Below are positions 1 through 8,190 of a stretch of 55,057 bases of DNA, piece by piece. Source of the stretch: Solirubrobacteraceae bacterium (lineage in GTDB: Bacteria > Actinomycetota > Thermoleophilia > Solirubrobacterales > Solirubrobacteraceae). The notes beneath the pieces were generated by a model. That model was given only the letters and a program-made list of their open reading frames with translations. It was not told the DNA's origin and did no database searches. Numbering within the stretch: the stretch's first letter is position 1; each line of letters starts with the position of its first letter. The stretch covers positions 1-55,057 of the forward strand of contig JAUJOF010000012.1 of assembly GCA_030447785.1 (NCBI GenBank), written 5' to 3'. The translations under genes and the position numbers were made by a program.

Positions 1-2
1 CG

Positions 3-917
3 GGCCCGGTCCCCTCGGGGATCACCGGCGGGCAGTGGCGCGGGGTGCTGGAGCTGCGTGCGGGGGGCGGCGAGCTGCAGGCCATCAACGTGGTCGACCT
101 CGAGAGCTACGTGCGCGGTGTGGTGGCCGCCGAGTCGCCCTCGAGCTGGCCGGCGGAGGCCCTGAAGGCCCAGGCGGTGGCCGCGCGCACCTACGCGATC
201 ACCACCCAGAAGAGCGGCACCTTCGACCACTTCGCCGACACCCGCTCGCAGGTCTACCAGGGGATCGCGGGCGAGACGCCCACCACCGACGCCGCGGTGG
301 CCGCCACCACCGACGAGGTGGTCACCTACGAGGGCAGACCGGTCGTGACCTACTTCTTCTCGACCTCGGGCGGGCGCACGGAGAACAACGAGAGCTCGCA
401 GCTGGGCGGGCGGCCCGCCCCGTGGCTGCGCTCGGTCTCCGATCCCTTCGACGAGGCCTCGCCCCACCACCGCTTCGGTCCCCGGTCGTGGAGCGTGCCC
501 CGCGCGGAGGACGCGCTGGGTGGCTGGGTCAAGGGCTCGCTGCGCAGCATCGACGTGGTCCAGCGCGGCACCTCGCCGCGCATCGTGCGCGCCGAGGTGG
601 TGGGCAGCGGGGGACGCACCACGGTGAGCGGCGCGCAGCTGCGCGCGCGGCTTGACCTGCCCGACACCTGGGCCTACTTCACGACGATCACCACCACGGC
701 ACGCGCGGGCACCGAGCGCGTTGTCTCGGGTGCCGTGCGCCCCGGCGGCGCGGGCAACTCCGTCCAGGTGGAGCGCCGCTCGCCCGAGGGCCGATGGCGC
801 AAGGTCACCGACGTGGCCACCCGCGCGGGGGGGCGCAACACCCTGACCGTGGGCCAGCCGGGGCGCTACCGCATCGTCGAGCGCGGCATGCCCGGGCCGG
901 CGGTGCGGATGCGTTAG
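3..917 (+). CDS. SpoIID/LytB domain protein (5' truncated by window edge)
   Basis: The frame is open from the first complete codon at base 3, so the gene begins upstream of the window. An internal GTG at 45 is not the real start. The segment with VVAAESPSSW, then LKAQAVAARTYA, then FFSTSGGRTENNE is the SpoIID/LytB core. In sporulating Firmicutes SpoIID is a lytic transglycosylase on stripped peptidoglycan; the same domain is widespread in non-sporulating actinobacteria as an exported wall-remodelling protein. The C-terminal third (about residues 220-305) looks like a β-rich extension without an obvious catalytic motif. The gene ends convergently with the toxin gene and overlaps it by 4 bp. 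The family call is solid; substrate and the missing N-terminus (probably a signal peptide) cannot be judged. Confidence 0.9.
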   Translation, partial: GPVPSGITGGQWRGVLELRAGGGELQAINVVDLESYVRGVVAAESPSSWPAEALKAQAVAARTYAITTQKSGTFDHFADTRSQVYQGIAGETPTTDAAVAATTDEVVTYEGRPVVTYFFSTSGGRTENNESSQLGGRPAPWLRSVSDPFDEASPHHRFGPRSWSVPRAEDALGGWVKGSLRSIDVVQRGTSPRIVRAEVVGSGGRTTVSGAQLRARLDLPDTWAYFTTITTTARAGTERVVSGAVRPGGAGNSVQVERRSPEGRWRKVTDVATRAGGRNTLTVGQPGRYRIVERGMPGPAVRMR

Positions 918-1309
918 GCGGGCGTGGCGTAGCCGAGCTCGCGAGCGGCGCCCGACAGGCGCTCGTCGAAGGTCGCGACGGCGTGGGCGCGCCAATCCTG
1001 CGCCGCGAGGACCACGCACCAGTCGGGGAGCTTCAGGCCGGTTCTCAGGCGCAGCGCCGCCAGCCGCGCGGGGGCATCGCTTCCGACGGGCACCTCCTCG
1101 ATGCCCAGGGCATCGAGCCCGGCTCGCGCCGTGTCGAGCAGCCCGCGTCGCGCGGGTGTCACGAGCACCTCGGCCAGGGTGACGACGCTCGCCGCGAGCC
1201 CCCGGCCGATCACCTCGTCGAGCAGCCTCCGGGCCCGTGCATGGTGCTCGTCGGACTCGTTGAAGTGGGCGATGAGGACGCTCGCGTCGAGGACCGTCAG
1301 TCCGGCCAC
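914..1309 (-). CDS. vapC: VapC-like PIN-domain toxin
   Basis: A 131-residue PIN-domain protein, the usual VapC length. The conserved acidic residues are visible: Asp8 in VLDASVLIAHF, Glu47 in TLAEVLV, Asp96 in KLPDWCVV and Asp115 in ATFDERL. These bind Mg2+/Mn2+ in PIN ribonucleases. In VapC toxins the activity cleaves tRNA or rRNA when the antitoxin is lost; the RNA target here is unknown. It lies downstream of, and overlaps by 13 bp, the short gene at 1297-1566, as expected for an antitoxin-toxin operon. It could be a solitary PIN nuclease, but the paired arrangement makes a type II toxin most likely. Confidence 0.87.
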   Translation of the reverse strand: MAGLTVLDASVLIAHFNESDEHHARARRLLDEVIGRGLAASVVTLAEVLVTPARRGLLDTARAGLDALGIEEVPVGSDAPARLAALRLRTGLKLPDWCVVLAAQDWRAHAVATFDERLSGAARELGYATPA

Positions 1310-1566
1310 TCCTCGCGCAGCCGCTGCACCTCGTGGTCACGGTAGACGCCGGTCAGGATGCCGGCCGTCTCGCGCACCGCCTGGCGGCGGCCCTCGATCT
1401 CCTGCTCGCGGGCGTTGGCGATCACTGCGTGCCCCTCCTCAACGAGGCGCATCAGCAGCCGCCCGCGCGCGCCGGAGTCCTCGGGCCAGCGGTCTGCCGC
1501 GGCATCCAACGCGCGGGCGACCGCGTCGGTCTCGGTGATGGTGTGACGCGGGCGCGCAGTCGGCAT
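1297..1566 (-). CDS. VapB-like antitoxin of the PIN toxin
   Basis: An 89-residue protein directly upstream of the PIN toxin and overlapping it by 13 bp, so translation is probably coupled. The sequence is hydrophilic and predicted helical, with an N-terminal segment (HTITETDAVARALDAAAD) that could form a small DNA-binding fold and a charged C-terminal helix that would neutralise the toxin. I do not see a clear AbrB, RHH or Phd signature, so the fold is left open. Function is inferred from position and size. A near-palindrome lies just upstream of the start and suits autoregulation. Confidence 0.7.
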   Translation of the reverse strand: MPTARPRHTITETDAVARALDAAADRWPEDSGARGRLLMRLVEEGHAVIANAREQEIEGRRQAVRETAGILTGVYRDHEVQRLREEWPD

Positions 1567-1574
1567 GCGCGCTC

Positions 1575-1597
1575 AGTGTAACACCGGACTGACCGGT
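1575..1597 (-). promoter_or_regulatory. Putative toxin-antitoxin promoter and operator
   Basis: Reading the minus strand toward the antitoxin ATG at 1566, the inverted repeat ACCGGTCAGTCCGGT (1597-1583; arms ACCGG/CCGGT) precedes TACACT (1580-1575), a plausible -10 box. Transcription would start only a few bases before the ATG, giving a nearly leaderless mRNA. An operator overlapping the promoter is typical of autoregulated toxin-antitoxin operons. Pattern reading only. Confidence 0.4.
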
Positions 1598-1621
1598 GCA
1601 TCACCTTCGTCAGCCGCGGGC

Positions 1622-2086
1622 TCACCCGCCGCTGTACAGCCGCGCGATCGACTCGGCCACGCACACGGGCTTGTCGCCGCCCTCGATCTCGAAGGTCCAC
1701 TTCGTGGTCAGCTGCACGCCGCCGGGGATGTCGTCCACCGCGTCGACGCCCAGGCGCATGCGCACCCGGGAGCCCACGGGCAGCGGGGCCGGGTAGCGAA
1801 CCTTGCCATAGCCGTAGTTGAGGCCGAAGGCGAAGCCCTGCACATCCATCAGCCCGTAGGAGAAGGCCGGGCCCAGGGAGAGGGTGTAGAGGCCGTGGGC
1901 GATGGTGCCGCCGAAGGGCGTGTTCCTGGCCCGCTCGGGGTCCACGTGGATCCACTGGTCGTCGCCGGTGACCCGGGCGAAGGCATCGACCCCCTCCTGG
2001 GTGACCTGCGTCCAGTCGCTGACGCCGATCTCCTCCCCGACGCTGGCCTTCAGCTCGTCGATGCCGTTCAGGGTGACCATCTCCAT
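1622..2086 (-). CDS. MaoC-like (R)-hydratase
   Basis: A 154-residue single hot-dog-fold protein. The hydratase motif is clear around residues 40-60: VTGDDQWIHVD (catalytic Asp and His of the D-x4-H type), followed by FGGTIAHGLYTLSL. Proteins of this kind hydrate 2-enoyl-CoA to (R)-3-hydroxyacyl-CoA or act as related acyl-CoA dehydratases; the substrate cannot be fixed from sequence. The ATG at 2086 has GGGGAG about nine bases upstream; an in-frame ATG at 2080 is an alternative. It lies upstream of the toxin-antitoxin pair on the same strand, about 55 bp away, with no evident functional link. Confidence 0.88.
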   Translation of the reverse strand: MEMVTLNGIDELKASVGEEIGVSDWTQVTQEGVDAFARVTGDDQWIHVDPERARNTPFGGTIAHGLYTLSLGPAFSYGLMDVQGFAFGLNYGYGKVRYPAPLPVGSRVRMRLGVDAVDDIPGGVQLTTKWTFEIEGGDKPVCVAESIARLYSGG

Positions 2087-2227
2087 CGGCTGCGCTCCCC
2101 GCCTCGCTCGGTCATTCTGCGTGAGCGCCGATCGTAATCACCTTGGGGTGCTGCCGGCCGCCCGGTCTGCGCCGCTGAGCTGGGATGCCGGCGACCGGCG
2201 GTGGTGAGAGTGACCGGGTTGGGACGC

Positions 2228-2338
2228 TGGGCGGATTTTGCTCGCTATTCGACCCAAAGCCGCCCAGCAGCCGGTTGGAGGGGTGCGAGATCGCGGCGCT
2301 CGGCGGATTGTCGTCGATATGCGAACAGAAACCGCCCA
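2228..2338. repeat. Two tandem 39-bp imperfect palindromes
   Basis: Unit 1 is 2228-2266 and unit 2 is 2300-2338, 72 bp apart start to start and equal in length. Both begin with a GGCGGATT core and end with CCGCCCA, and the two agree at most positions. In unit 1 TGGGCGG pairs with CCGCCCA and TTTG with CAAA, giving a long stem with a loop around CTCGCTATTCGACC. Unit 2 forms a weaker version and resembles the reverse complement of unit 1. They lie in the 382-bp gap between the divergent MaoC and exonuclease genes. They could be REP-like elements, operators for a dimeric regulator, or RNA hairpins. Confidence 0.6.
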
Positions 2339-2396
2339 ACCCCCCGGACCACATCACAGGTCTGAGAGGCGTTCGCCATCCCGGAGAAGCGTGAGC

Positions 2397-2448
2397 CGCT
2401 ATAGCGACCTGGGCGCCTGCCCGCGGCGGCCACATCGCCGCCTGCGGG
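2397..2448 (+). repeat. Dispersed intergenic hairpin repeat, copy A
   Basis: This stretch contains the palindrome CGCTATAGCG, then CGACCTGGG, then a hairpin GGCGGCCACATCGCCGCC. The reverse complement of 47250-47302 matches it over about 50 bases with few differences. Both copies lie in short gaps just before a start codon, here about 20 bp before the exonuclease GTG. The two-hairpin layout is kept in both copies. Confidence 0.65.
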
Positions 2449-2468
2449 CAGCCCTAGGCTTGCTCTTC

Positions 2469-3341
2469 GTGCCCGGGCCGCTCCTCGCCGTCGACGCGCC
2501 CTCGCTGCTCTACCGGGCCTTCCATGCGCTGCCCTCCTCGATCACCGACGGGAGCGGGCGGGCGGTCAACGCGCTGCTGGGCACGGCGAACCTCGTGCTC
2601 TTCGCCGTCGAGCGCCACCACCCCCGCGCGGTGGTGCTGTGCTTCGGAGCCGAGGCGGCGCACTACCGCAAGGAGCTGTTCGCGCCCTACCATGCCGACC
2701 GCCCGCCGATGCCCGACGAGCTCGAGGGCCAGTGGAAGGCCGCGCGCGGCTTCTTCGAGGCCTTCGGCTGGTCGGTGCTGGGCAGCGACGACCTCGAGGC
2801 CGACGACCTGCTGGGTGCCCTGGCCCGCGTGGAGAGCGAGGCCGGCGGCCACGCGCTGCTGTTCACGGGCGACCGCGACATGTTCCAGTGCGCGGGCGAG
2901 CGCGTCACGGTCCTGTACCCGCGTACGGGCGGCGGCAGGGAGGGGCCGGAGGAGATCGGCCCCTCCCAGGTGCGCGAGCGCTATGGCGTCGAGCCCGCCC
3001 AGGTGCCCGACTTCATCGCGCTGCGCGGCGATCCCTCCGACGGCCTGCCCGGCGCCAAGGGGATCGGCGAGAAGACCGCCCGTGACCTCCTGCGCGAGCA
3101 CGGCGACCTCGACGCGCTGCTGGCCGCCGCCGCCCGCCCGGGCACCTTCCGCCCCCGCGTCGCCGCCGCCCTCACCGGCGATCCCGACCAGCTGCGCGCC
3201 TTCCGGCGCATCGCCACGCTGCAGCCCGTCGACCTCGCCCGCCCGCCCGACGGGCCACTCGACCACGCGGGCGCCGCGCAGGCCGCCCGGGCACACGGGA
3301 TGGAGCGCCTGGCGACGCGCCTCCTCGCGCTGCGCTCATGA
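2469..3341 (+). CDS. 5'-3' exonuclease, DNA polymerase I N-domain family
   Basis: A 290-residue stand-alone FEN-like nuclease. Acidic metal-binding clusters are visible: AVDAPSLLYRAF near the N-terminus, DLEADDLLGA, FTGDRDMFQ, and the H3TH region GDPSDGLPGAKGIGEKTA. The family removes 5' flaps and RNA primers and acts in Okazaki fragment processing and repair. No polymerase domain follows. The chosen GTG start gives VPGPLLAVDAPSLL; TTG at 2460 is possible. The stop overlaps an ATG of the next frame (ATGA at 3338), though the likelier start of the glycosidase lies further on. Confidence 0.9.
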   Translation: MPGPLLAVDAPSLLYRAFHALPSSITDGSGRAVNALLGTANLVLFAVERHHPRAVVLCFGAEAAHYRKELFAPYHADRPPMPDELEGQWKAARGFFEAFGWSVLGSDDLEADDLLGALARVESEAGGHALLFTGDRDMFQCAGERVTVLYPRTGGGREGPEEIGPSQVRERYGVEPAQVPDFIALRGDPSDGLPGAKGIGEKTARDLLREHGDLDALLAAAARPGTFRPRVAAALTGDPDQLRAFRRIATLQPVDLARPPDGPLDHAGAAQAARAHGMERLATRLLALRS

Positions 3342-3403
3342 AGGCATCCCGCACCGCTCCGCGCGACGAGCGTGGGTGTCCTACCCTCGTGCGTTCCGCC
3401 AAG

Positions 3404-5503
3404 ATGTCACCCCCCGTGCCCGCGCTCGTTCGTTCGCCCCTGCCCGCGTTCCTGATCGCCGTGGTCGCGCTCCTGGCGGCCCTCGCGCCTGCCGCGAGCG
3501 CCGCGGTGCCCGAGCCCGTGGCGCTGGACGAGGGCTGGAGCCACGTCCCCGACCCGTCCGACCGCGGCGCCCGGCTGGGGCGCACCACCGGCGGCGGAGG
3601 CGGCTGGCGCGAGGTCGAGATGCCCCACGTCTTCCACCAGGGAGCGGTGACCGACGCCACCTTCCCGGGCACGGTCGGGTGGTACAAGGTCACCTTCGAG
3701 GGGCCGGAGGCCGACTCCGGCCACGCCTGGGCCGTGCGCTTCGGCAGCGTGCGCCGCCGGGCCACCGTGTGGCTCAACGGGCGGCGCGTGGGCGACAACG
3801 CCGATCCCTACACCGCCTTTGCGCTCATGCTCGACGGCCTGCGCGAGGGCGAGGAGAACACCCTCGTGGTGCGGGTGGACAACCGCAAGGGCCTCGAGCC
3901 GCGCGAGGGCTGGTGGAACTGGGGCGGGATCGTGCGCCCCGTCGAGCTGGTGCCCGTGGGCCGCGCGACGTACGAGAGCGCCGCGGTGCTCTCGGACGTC
4001 ACCTGCGACACCGGCGGCGAGGCCTGCTCGGCCAACGTCATCGTCGACGGCTGGGTGCGCAACCGCACCGCCCGCCCGCAGCGCCCGCTCGTCGATCTGA
4101 CCCTGCGCCGGCCCGCCTCCGAGGGCGAGCAGGGCGCCGTGGTCGCGCGGCGCACCGTCCGCGCGCCGGTGGTCCGCCCCGGAGAGCGCCGGCGGCTGAG
4201 CTTCCGCGTGCCGGTCCAGGGCGCGCCGGCGCTCTGGTCGACCGAGCGTCCGGCCCTCCACGACGCCACCGTGCGCACGCGGCTGGGGGGAGCGGTGGAG
4301 GACGTGCACGAGCAGCGCCTGGGCCTGCGCGAGGTGGACGTGCGCGGCGGCCTGATGCGCCTCAACGGCCGGGTGGTGGAGATGCGCGGAGCCTCCATCC
4401 AGGAGGACACGCCCGGCCGCGGGCCGGCGCTGACCGACGCCGACATCGAGTGGATCGTCGCCGAGCTGAAGGCCGTGGGCGCCAACGTGACCCGCGCGCA
4501 CTACCTGCTCGACGATCGGCTGCTCAGCGCGCTGGACGAGGCGGGGATCATGGTGTGGAGCCAGGCTCCCGTCTACCACCGCAGCGACCTGCTCACCGAT
4601 CCCGAGCGCGCGGACTTCGAGCTCGGGGTGCTGCGACGCACCATCCTGGGCGGGCGCAGGCACGCCTCGGTGATGACCCACTCCGTGGCCAACGAGCTCG
4701 ACCCGTGGCCCGACCGCGCTCCCGCCACGGGCACCTGGCTGCACCGGGCCGCCTCCCTCAGCCGCGACCTCGACCCCACGCTCCCGCTCTCGCTCGACCT
4801 GCTCTCCTATCCGCGCGTCCAGCGCCAGGCCACCTACGACCGCTTCGAGCTGCTGGGCATCAACAGCTACTACGGCTGGTACCGGGGCAAGCAGGAGCGC
4901 TCGACCGCCGACCTGGCCGACCTGGGCCCCTACCTGCGGGCGATGCACCAGAAGTATCCCCGCCAGGCGCTGGTGATCACCGAGTTCGGCGCCGAGTCGA
5001 CGTTCTCGGGTCTGCCCGACGTGAAGGAGACCTACGAGTTCCAGGAACGCTACGTGCGCGAGACGCTGGCGATCGTCGACCGGCTGGACTTCGTCAACGG
5101 TGCGATCTACTGGACGCTGCGCGAGTTCGCGGTCCAGCCGGACTGGGACGGCGGCGCCCTGCGGCGCGGCGTGGAGCGCGACGGGATCCACAACAAGGCG
5201 CTGATCACCTACGACGGGCAGCGCAAGCCGGCCTGGTACACCGCCGAGGCGATGTTCTCGGCCACGCCGCTGTACCGCGACGGGCGCCCGCGCGAGGAGG
5301 TGCTCATGGCCCCGGTGAGCAGCGGACCCTCGGCGCTGCGCGGCTGGGGCATGGCCATCGGTGTGCTCGTGCTCCTGGCGGGCTTCCTGGTGCTCGACGT
5401 GTGGGCGCTGCGGGGCCTGCTGCGCGTCCGGCGGCGCCGCGGTCATGGCGCGGGGGGCGCAGCCGGCGCCGCGCACGTCATCGATCTGCGCCGGGCCGCC
5501 TGA
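3404..5503 (+). CDS. Secreted, membrane-anchored glycoside hydrolase family 2
   Basis: About 699 residues from the ATG at 3404, which opens a good signal peptide (VRSPLPAFLIAVVALLAAL, cleavage near AASA). Then come the GH2 jelly-roll sugar-binding domain with WLNGRRVGDN, the immunoglobulin-like domain, and the TIM barrel. The acid/base Glu is in HSVANELDPW and the nucleophile Glu in VITEFGAES, so it should be active. A C-terminal helix (GMAIGVLVLLAGFLVLDVWA) followed by basic residues anchors it outside the membrane. β-glucuronidase or β-galactosidase specificity cannot be decided. The ATG at 3338 would add 22 residues before the signal peptide and overlaps the previous stop. Confidence 0.88.
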   Translation: MSPPVPALVRSPLPAFLIAVVALLAALAPAASAAVPEPVALDEGWSHVPDPSDRGARLGRTTGGGGGWREVEMPHVFHQGAVTDATFPGTVGWYKVTFEGPEADSGHAWAVRFGSVRRRATVWLNGRRVGDNADPYTAFALMLDGLREGEENTLVVRVDNRKGLEPREGWWNWGGIVRPVELVPVGRATYESAAVLSDVTCDTGGEACSANVIVDGWVRNRTARPQRPLVDLTLRRPASEGEQGAVVARRTVRAPVVRPGERRRLSFRVPVQGAPALWSTERPALHDATVRTRLGGAVEDVHEQRLGLREVDVRGGLMRLNGRVVEMRGASIQEDTPGRGPALTDADIEWIVAELKAVGANVTRAHYLLDDRLLSALDEAGIMVWSQAPVYHRSDLLTDPERADFELGVLRRTILGGRRHASVMTHSVANELDPWPDRAPATGTWLHRAASLSRDLDPTLPLSLDLLSYPRVQRQATYDRFELLGINSYYGWYRGKQERSTADLADLGPYLRAMHQKYPRQALVITEFGAESTFSGLPDVKETYEFQERYVRETLAIVDRLDFVNGAIYWTLREFAVQPDWDGGALRRGVERDGIHNKALITYDGQRKPAWYTAEAMFSATPLYRDGRPREEVLMAPVSSGPSALRGWGMAIGVLVLLAGFLVLDVWALRGLLRVRRRRGHGAGGAAGAAHVIDLRRAA

Positions 5504-5528
5504 CGACGCCCGGCCCACCGCACGGCGC

Positions 5529-6608
5529 TCAGGGCGTGAACTTGACGGTGAGCACGTCGCCGTCGCGCATCGCGTAGTCGCGGCCCTCCAGGCGCAACGT
5601 ACCCCGCTCGCGCGCAGCGGCGTAGCCGCCGGCCTCCACCAGCGCCTCCCAGCCGATCACCTCGGCGCGCACGAAGCCGCGCTGGATGTCGCTGTGGATC
5701 TCGCCGGCAGCGTGCCAGGCGCTCAACCCGTGGCGCAAGTGCCAGGACTGGGCGGGCTTGCCCTCGCCCGCGGTGAAGAAGGCCAGCAGCTCGAGCAGCA
5801 CGAAAGCGCCGTCGACGACCCGGCGCAGGCCCGACTCGGCCACGCCCAGGTCGGCGCGCATGGCGAAAGCGTCCTCGTCGTCGAGCTCTGACAGCTCAGC
5901 CTCCAGACGACTCGAGACCGCCACCGCCCTGGCGCCCTGCGCCTGGGCGTGGGCCTCGATCTCCGGCGGCACCGCGTCGTCGCCCTCGTCCACGTTGGCC
6001 ACGAAGAGCACCGGCTTGGCGGTCAGCGGGCTGAGGTCGCGCAGTGCGGCGGGGGCCGCCTCGGGCCCCGGGACGGTGCGCGCCGGCCGGCCCGCCTGCA
6101 GCGCATCGATGACCTGGCGCAGCCAGTCTTCCTCGGCGAGCGCCGCCCTGTCGCCTCCGCGGGCCTGGCGCACCACGCGCTCGTGGCGGCGCTCGGCCTG
6201 CTCGAGGTCAGCGAAGACCAGCTCCGTCTCGATCGTCTCGATGTCGCGCAGCGGATCGACCGTGCCCTCGGAGTGCACCACGCCGGGATCGCCGTGGGCA
6301 CGCACCACGTGGAGGATCGCGTCGGTCTCACGGATGTTGCCCAGGAAGCGGTTGCCCAGCCCCTCCCCCTGGTGGGCGCCGGCCACCAGGCCCGCGATGT
6401 CGTGGAAGTCGATGGTGTCGGGCACGACCTCCGAGGCGCCGACGGTCTCGGCCACCCGGACGAGACGGTGGTCGGCCACCGGCACGACGGCGACGTTGGG
6501 CTCGATCGTCGTGAAGGGATAGTTGGCCGCCTGGGCGCCCGCACGCGTGAGGGCGTTGAACAGCGAGGACTTGCCCGCGTTGGGCATTCCCACGATGCCG
6601 ATCCTCAT
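5529..6608 (-). CDS. ychF: Redox-regulated ATPase/GTPase YchF
   Basis: 359 residues, close to the usual 363. The P-loop GMPNAGKSSLFNAL is at the N-terminus, DIAGLVAGAHQGEGLGN forms G3, and the NKxD motif is the altered NVDE, which in YchF/OLA1 proteins favours ATP over GTP. The coiled-coil arm spans roughly residues 135-160, and the C-terminal TGS-like domain ends with AMRDGDVLTVKFTP. The family binds ribosomes and affects stress responses. It is convergent with the GH2 gene and followed upstream by the PAP2 gene on the same strand, about 48 bp away. Confidence 0.96.
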   Translation of the reverse strand: MRIGIVGMPNAGKSSLFNALTRAGAQAANYPFTTIEPNVAVVPVADHRLVRVAETVGASEVVPDTIDFHDIAGLVAGAHQGEGLGNRFLGNIRETDAILHVVRAHGDPGVVHSEGTVDPLRDIETIETELVFADLEQAERRHERVVRQARGGDRAALAEEDWLRQVIDALQAGRPARTVPGPEAAPAALRDLSPLTAKPVLFVANVDEGDDAVPPEIEAHAQAQGARAVAVSSRLEAELSELDDEDAFAMRADLGVAESGLRRVVDGAFVLLELLAFFTAGEGKPAQSWHLRHGLSAWHAAGEIHSDIQRGFVRAEVIGWEALVEAGGYAAARERGTLRLEGRDYAMRDGDVLTVKFTP

Positions 6609-6656
6609 CTGCTCGTCGTTGGCGCACGGGTCACCGGCATCGCTCGCTCGGCTCGC

Positions 6657-7229
6657 TCATCGCGCCGCGCTCCCCAGCGCGGTGCCCAGCAGGGCGCCCG
6701 CGGCGATGTCCGACGGGTAGTGCACGCCCAGGTAGACCCGGGAGAGGGCCATGCAGGTCGCGGTGGCATAGAGCGCGCGGCCGGGCATCAGGCCACGGTA
6801 GGCCCGCGCGGCCGCGAACGAGGAGGTCGCGTGCGCGCTGGGAAAGGAGAGCTGGGTCGGCGTCTTGATCAGCGCCGGCAGGTCCTCGAAGGCCGGGCGA
6901 CGACGGCGCAGGATGCTCTTGAGCGAGGCGTTGAGCAGGTAGGCCAGGCCCACGGTGGTCGTCCCGCGCGCCCACCGCCCGCGGTTGGAGGGGTCCAGCA
7001 CCATTCCGCTCGCCCCCAGCGCCAGCCACAGCGCGGCGTGCGAGCCCGTGCCGCTGAAGCCCATGATCACCGGCGCCACGTGGCTGTGGGGCGAGCGGCG
7101 GCGGACGAGCCGGTAGAGCTTCACGTCGCCGCGTGCGATGGTGCGGGCCACGGGGCCGGCGGACAGACGTGCGCGCAGGGAGCGGCGCGCGCCCGGATCG
7201 GGAAGGGGTTGGTCGAGCGGGGGCTGCAC
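6657..7229 (-). CDS. PAP2-superfamily phosphatase
   Basis: 190 residues carrying the three PAP2 motifs in order: KSILRRRRP, SFPSAHATSS (with the catalytic-loop His), and SRVYLGVHYPSD (nucleophilic His). Hydrophobic segments between the motifs indicate an integral membrane enzyme. Members dephosphorylate phosphatidate, undecaprenyl pyrophosphate or similar lipid phosphates. It lies head to head with a lipid kinase gene (7300), so a role in lipid phosphate turnover is reasonable, but the substrate is not shown by sequence. Confidence 0.9.
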   Translation of the reverse strand: MQPPLDQPLPDPGARRSLRARLSAGPVARTIARGDVKLYRLVRRRSPHSHVAPVIMGFSGTGSHAALWLALGASGMVLDPSNRGRWARGTTTVGLAYLLNASLKSILRRRRPAFEDLPALIKTPTQLSFPSAHATSSFAAARAYRGLMPGRALYATATCMALSRVYLGVHYPSDIAAGALLGTALGSAAR

Positions 7230-7299
7230 GCAGCGCAGGGTTGTACATCAATCGTCCGGTGGGGTTGGCCACGGGCGGTGTCTGGGGAAGAATGCCGCC

Positions 7300-8190
7300 G
7301 TGCGCATCGCCCTCGTGGCCAACAGCCGGTCGGGCACGGGGACCCATGCCGAGGAGCTGACCCAGCGTCTGGAACGCCACGGGGCGCAGGTCGTCGCCGT
7401 GGTTCCCGTGCAGGCGCTGGGCGATCATGCGGGCCCGGCCGTCGAGGAGATGCCCGACGCCCTGGCCAGCGCGAGCTTCGACCGCCTCGTGGTGGCCGGA
7501 GGCGACGGCTCCATCGGGCTGGCGGCGCGGGCCGCCGCCCGCCTGGGGGTGCCGTTGGCGGTGATCCCCACCGGGACGGCCAACGACTTCGCACGCTCGC
7601 TCGATCTCCCGCTCGATCTCGAGGCCGCCACGGCGCTCTCGGCGGGGGCGACGCCGGCGCACATGCGGGCGGTGGATCTCGCCCGCGTGGGCGACCGGCC
7701 CTGGGTCAACGCCGCCTCGGCGGGCCTGTCCGTGCTGGCCGCCCGCGAGGCTCACTCACTCAAGCCCCACCTGGGCGCGGTGGCCTACCTGGTGGGCGCG
7801 CTTCGGGCGGGCCTGACCGGCCGACCGCTGCACGTGGTGATCCACGCCGACGGAGAGCGGGCCTGGGAGGGCGCGGCGTGGCAGGTGATCGTCGGGGCCA
7901 CCGGCGCGTTCGGCGGTGGGGCGGAGATCGGTGGGGTGACCCACGGCGACGGCGAGCTGGACGCGGCGATCGTGCCCGCCGGCTCGCGACTGGGGCTGGC
8001 TCGCACCGCGGCCGGCATGCGCCTGGGGCGGCTGACCGCCCAGCGCGAGGTGCCCCACGTGCGCGCACGGCAGATCGACGTCGAGGCACCCGCGGGGACG
8101 CGCTTCAACGTCGACGGCGAGGTGTGCACCTGCACCCCGGCGCACTTCGAGGTCCAGCCCGGCGCGCTCGAGGTGCTCGTACCGGCGTGA
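7300..8190 (+). CDS. Diacylglycerol kinase-like lipid kinase (YegS/BmrU type)
   Basis: 296 residues from a GTG with GGGGAAG eight bases upstream. The N-terminal NSRSGTG and the nucleotide-binding VVAGGDGSIG mark the DAGK catalytic domain, and IPTGTANDFARSL is the second conserved block. The C-terminal β-sandwich ends with FNVDGEV. The family phosphorylates diacylglycerol or related lipids at the membrane. The stop overlaps the GTG of the next gene by GTGA, so the two are translationally coupled, which suggests shared use in phospholipid synthesis. Confidence 0.92.
   Translation: MRIALVANSRSGTGTHAEELTQRLERHGAQVVAVVPVQALGDHAGPAVEEMPDALASASFDRLVVAGGDGSIGLAARAAARLGVPLAVIPTGTANDFARSLDLPLDLEAATALSAGATPAHMRAVDLARVGDRPWVNAASAGLSVLAAREAHSLKPHLGAVAYLVGALRAGLTGRPLHVVIHADGERAWEGAAWQVIVGATGAFGGGAEIGGVTHGDGELDAAIVPAGSRLGLARTAAGMRLGRLTAQREVPHVRARQIDVEAPAGTRFNVDGEVCTCTPAHFEVQPGALEVLVPA

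Noticed and set aside
3407..5518. A long minus-strand frame opposite the GH2 gene
   Set aside because: Composition is dominated by His, Gly, Gln and Ala with no conserved block; antisense frames stay open in this GC-rich DNA.
2524..5577. A 3-kb plus-strand open frame overlapping the exonuclease and GH2 genes
   Set aside because: It is rich in Arg, Pro and Ala with no motif, and is the shifted frame of genes with clear domains.
6631..7755. A 374-residue minus-strand frame over PAP2 and the lipid kinase
   Set aside because: No domain; the other frames carry PAP2 and DAGK motifs.
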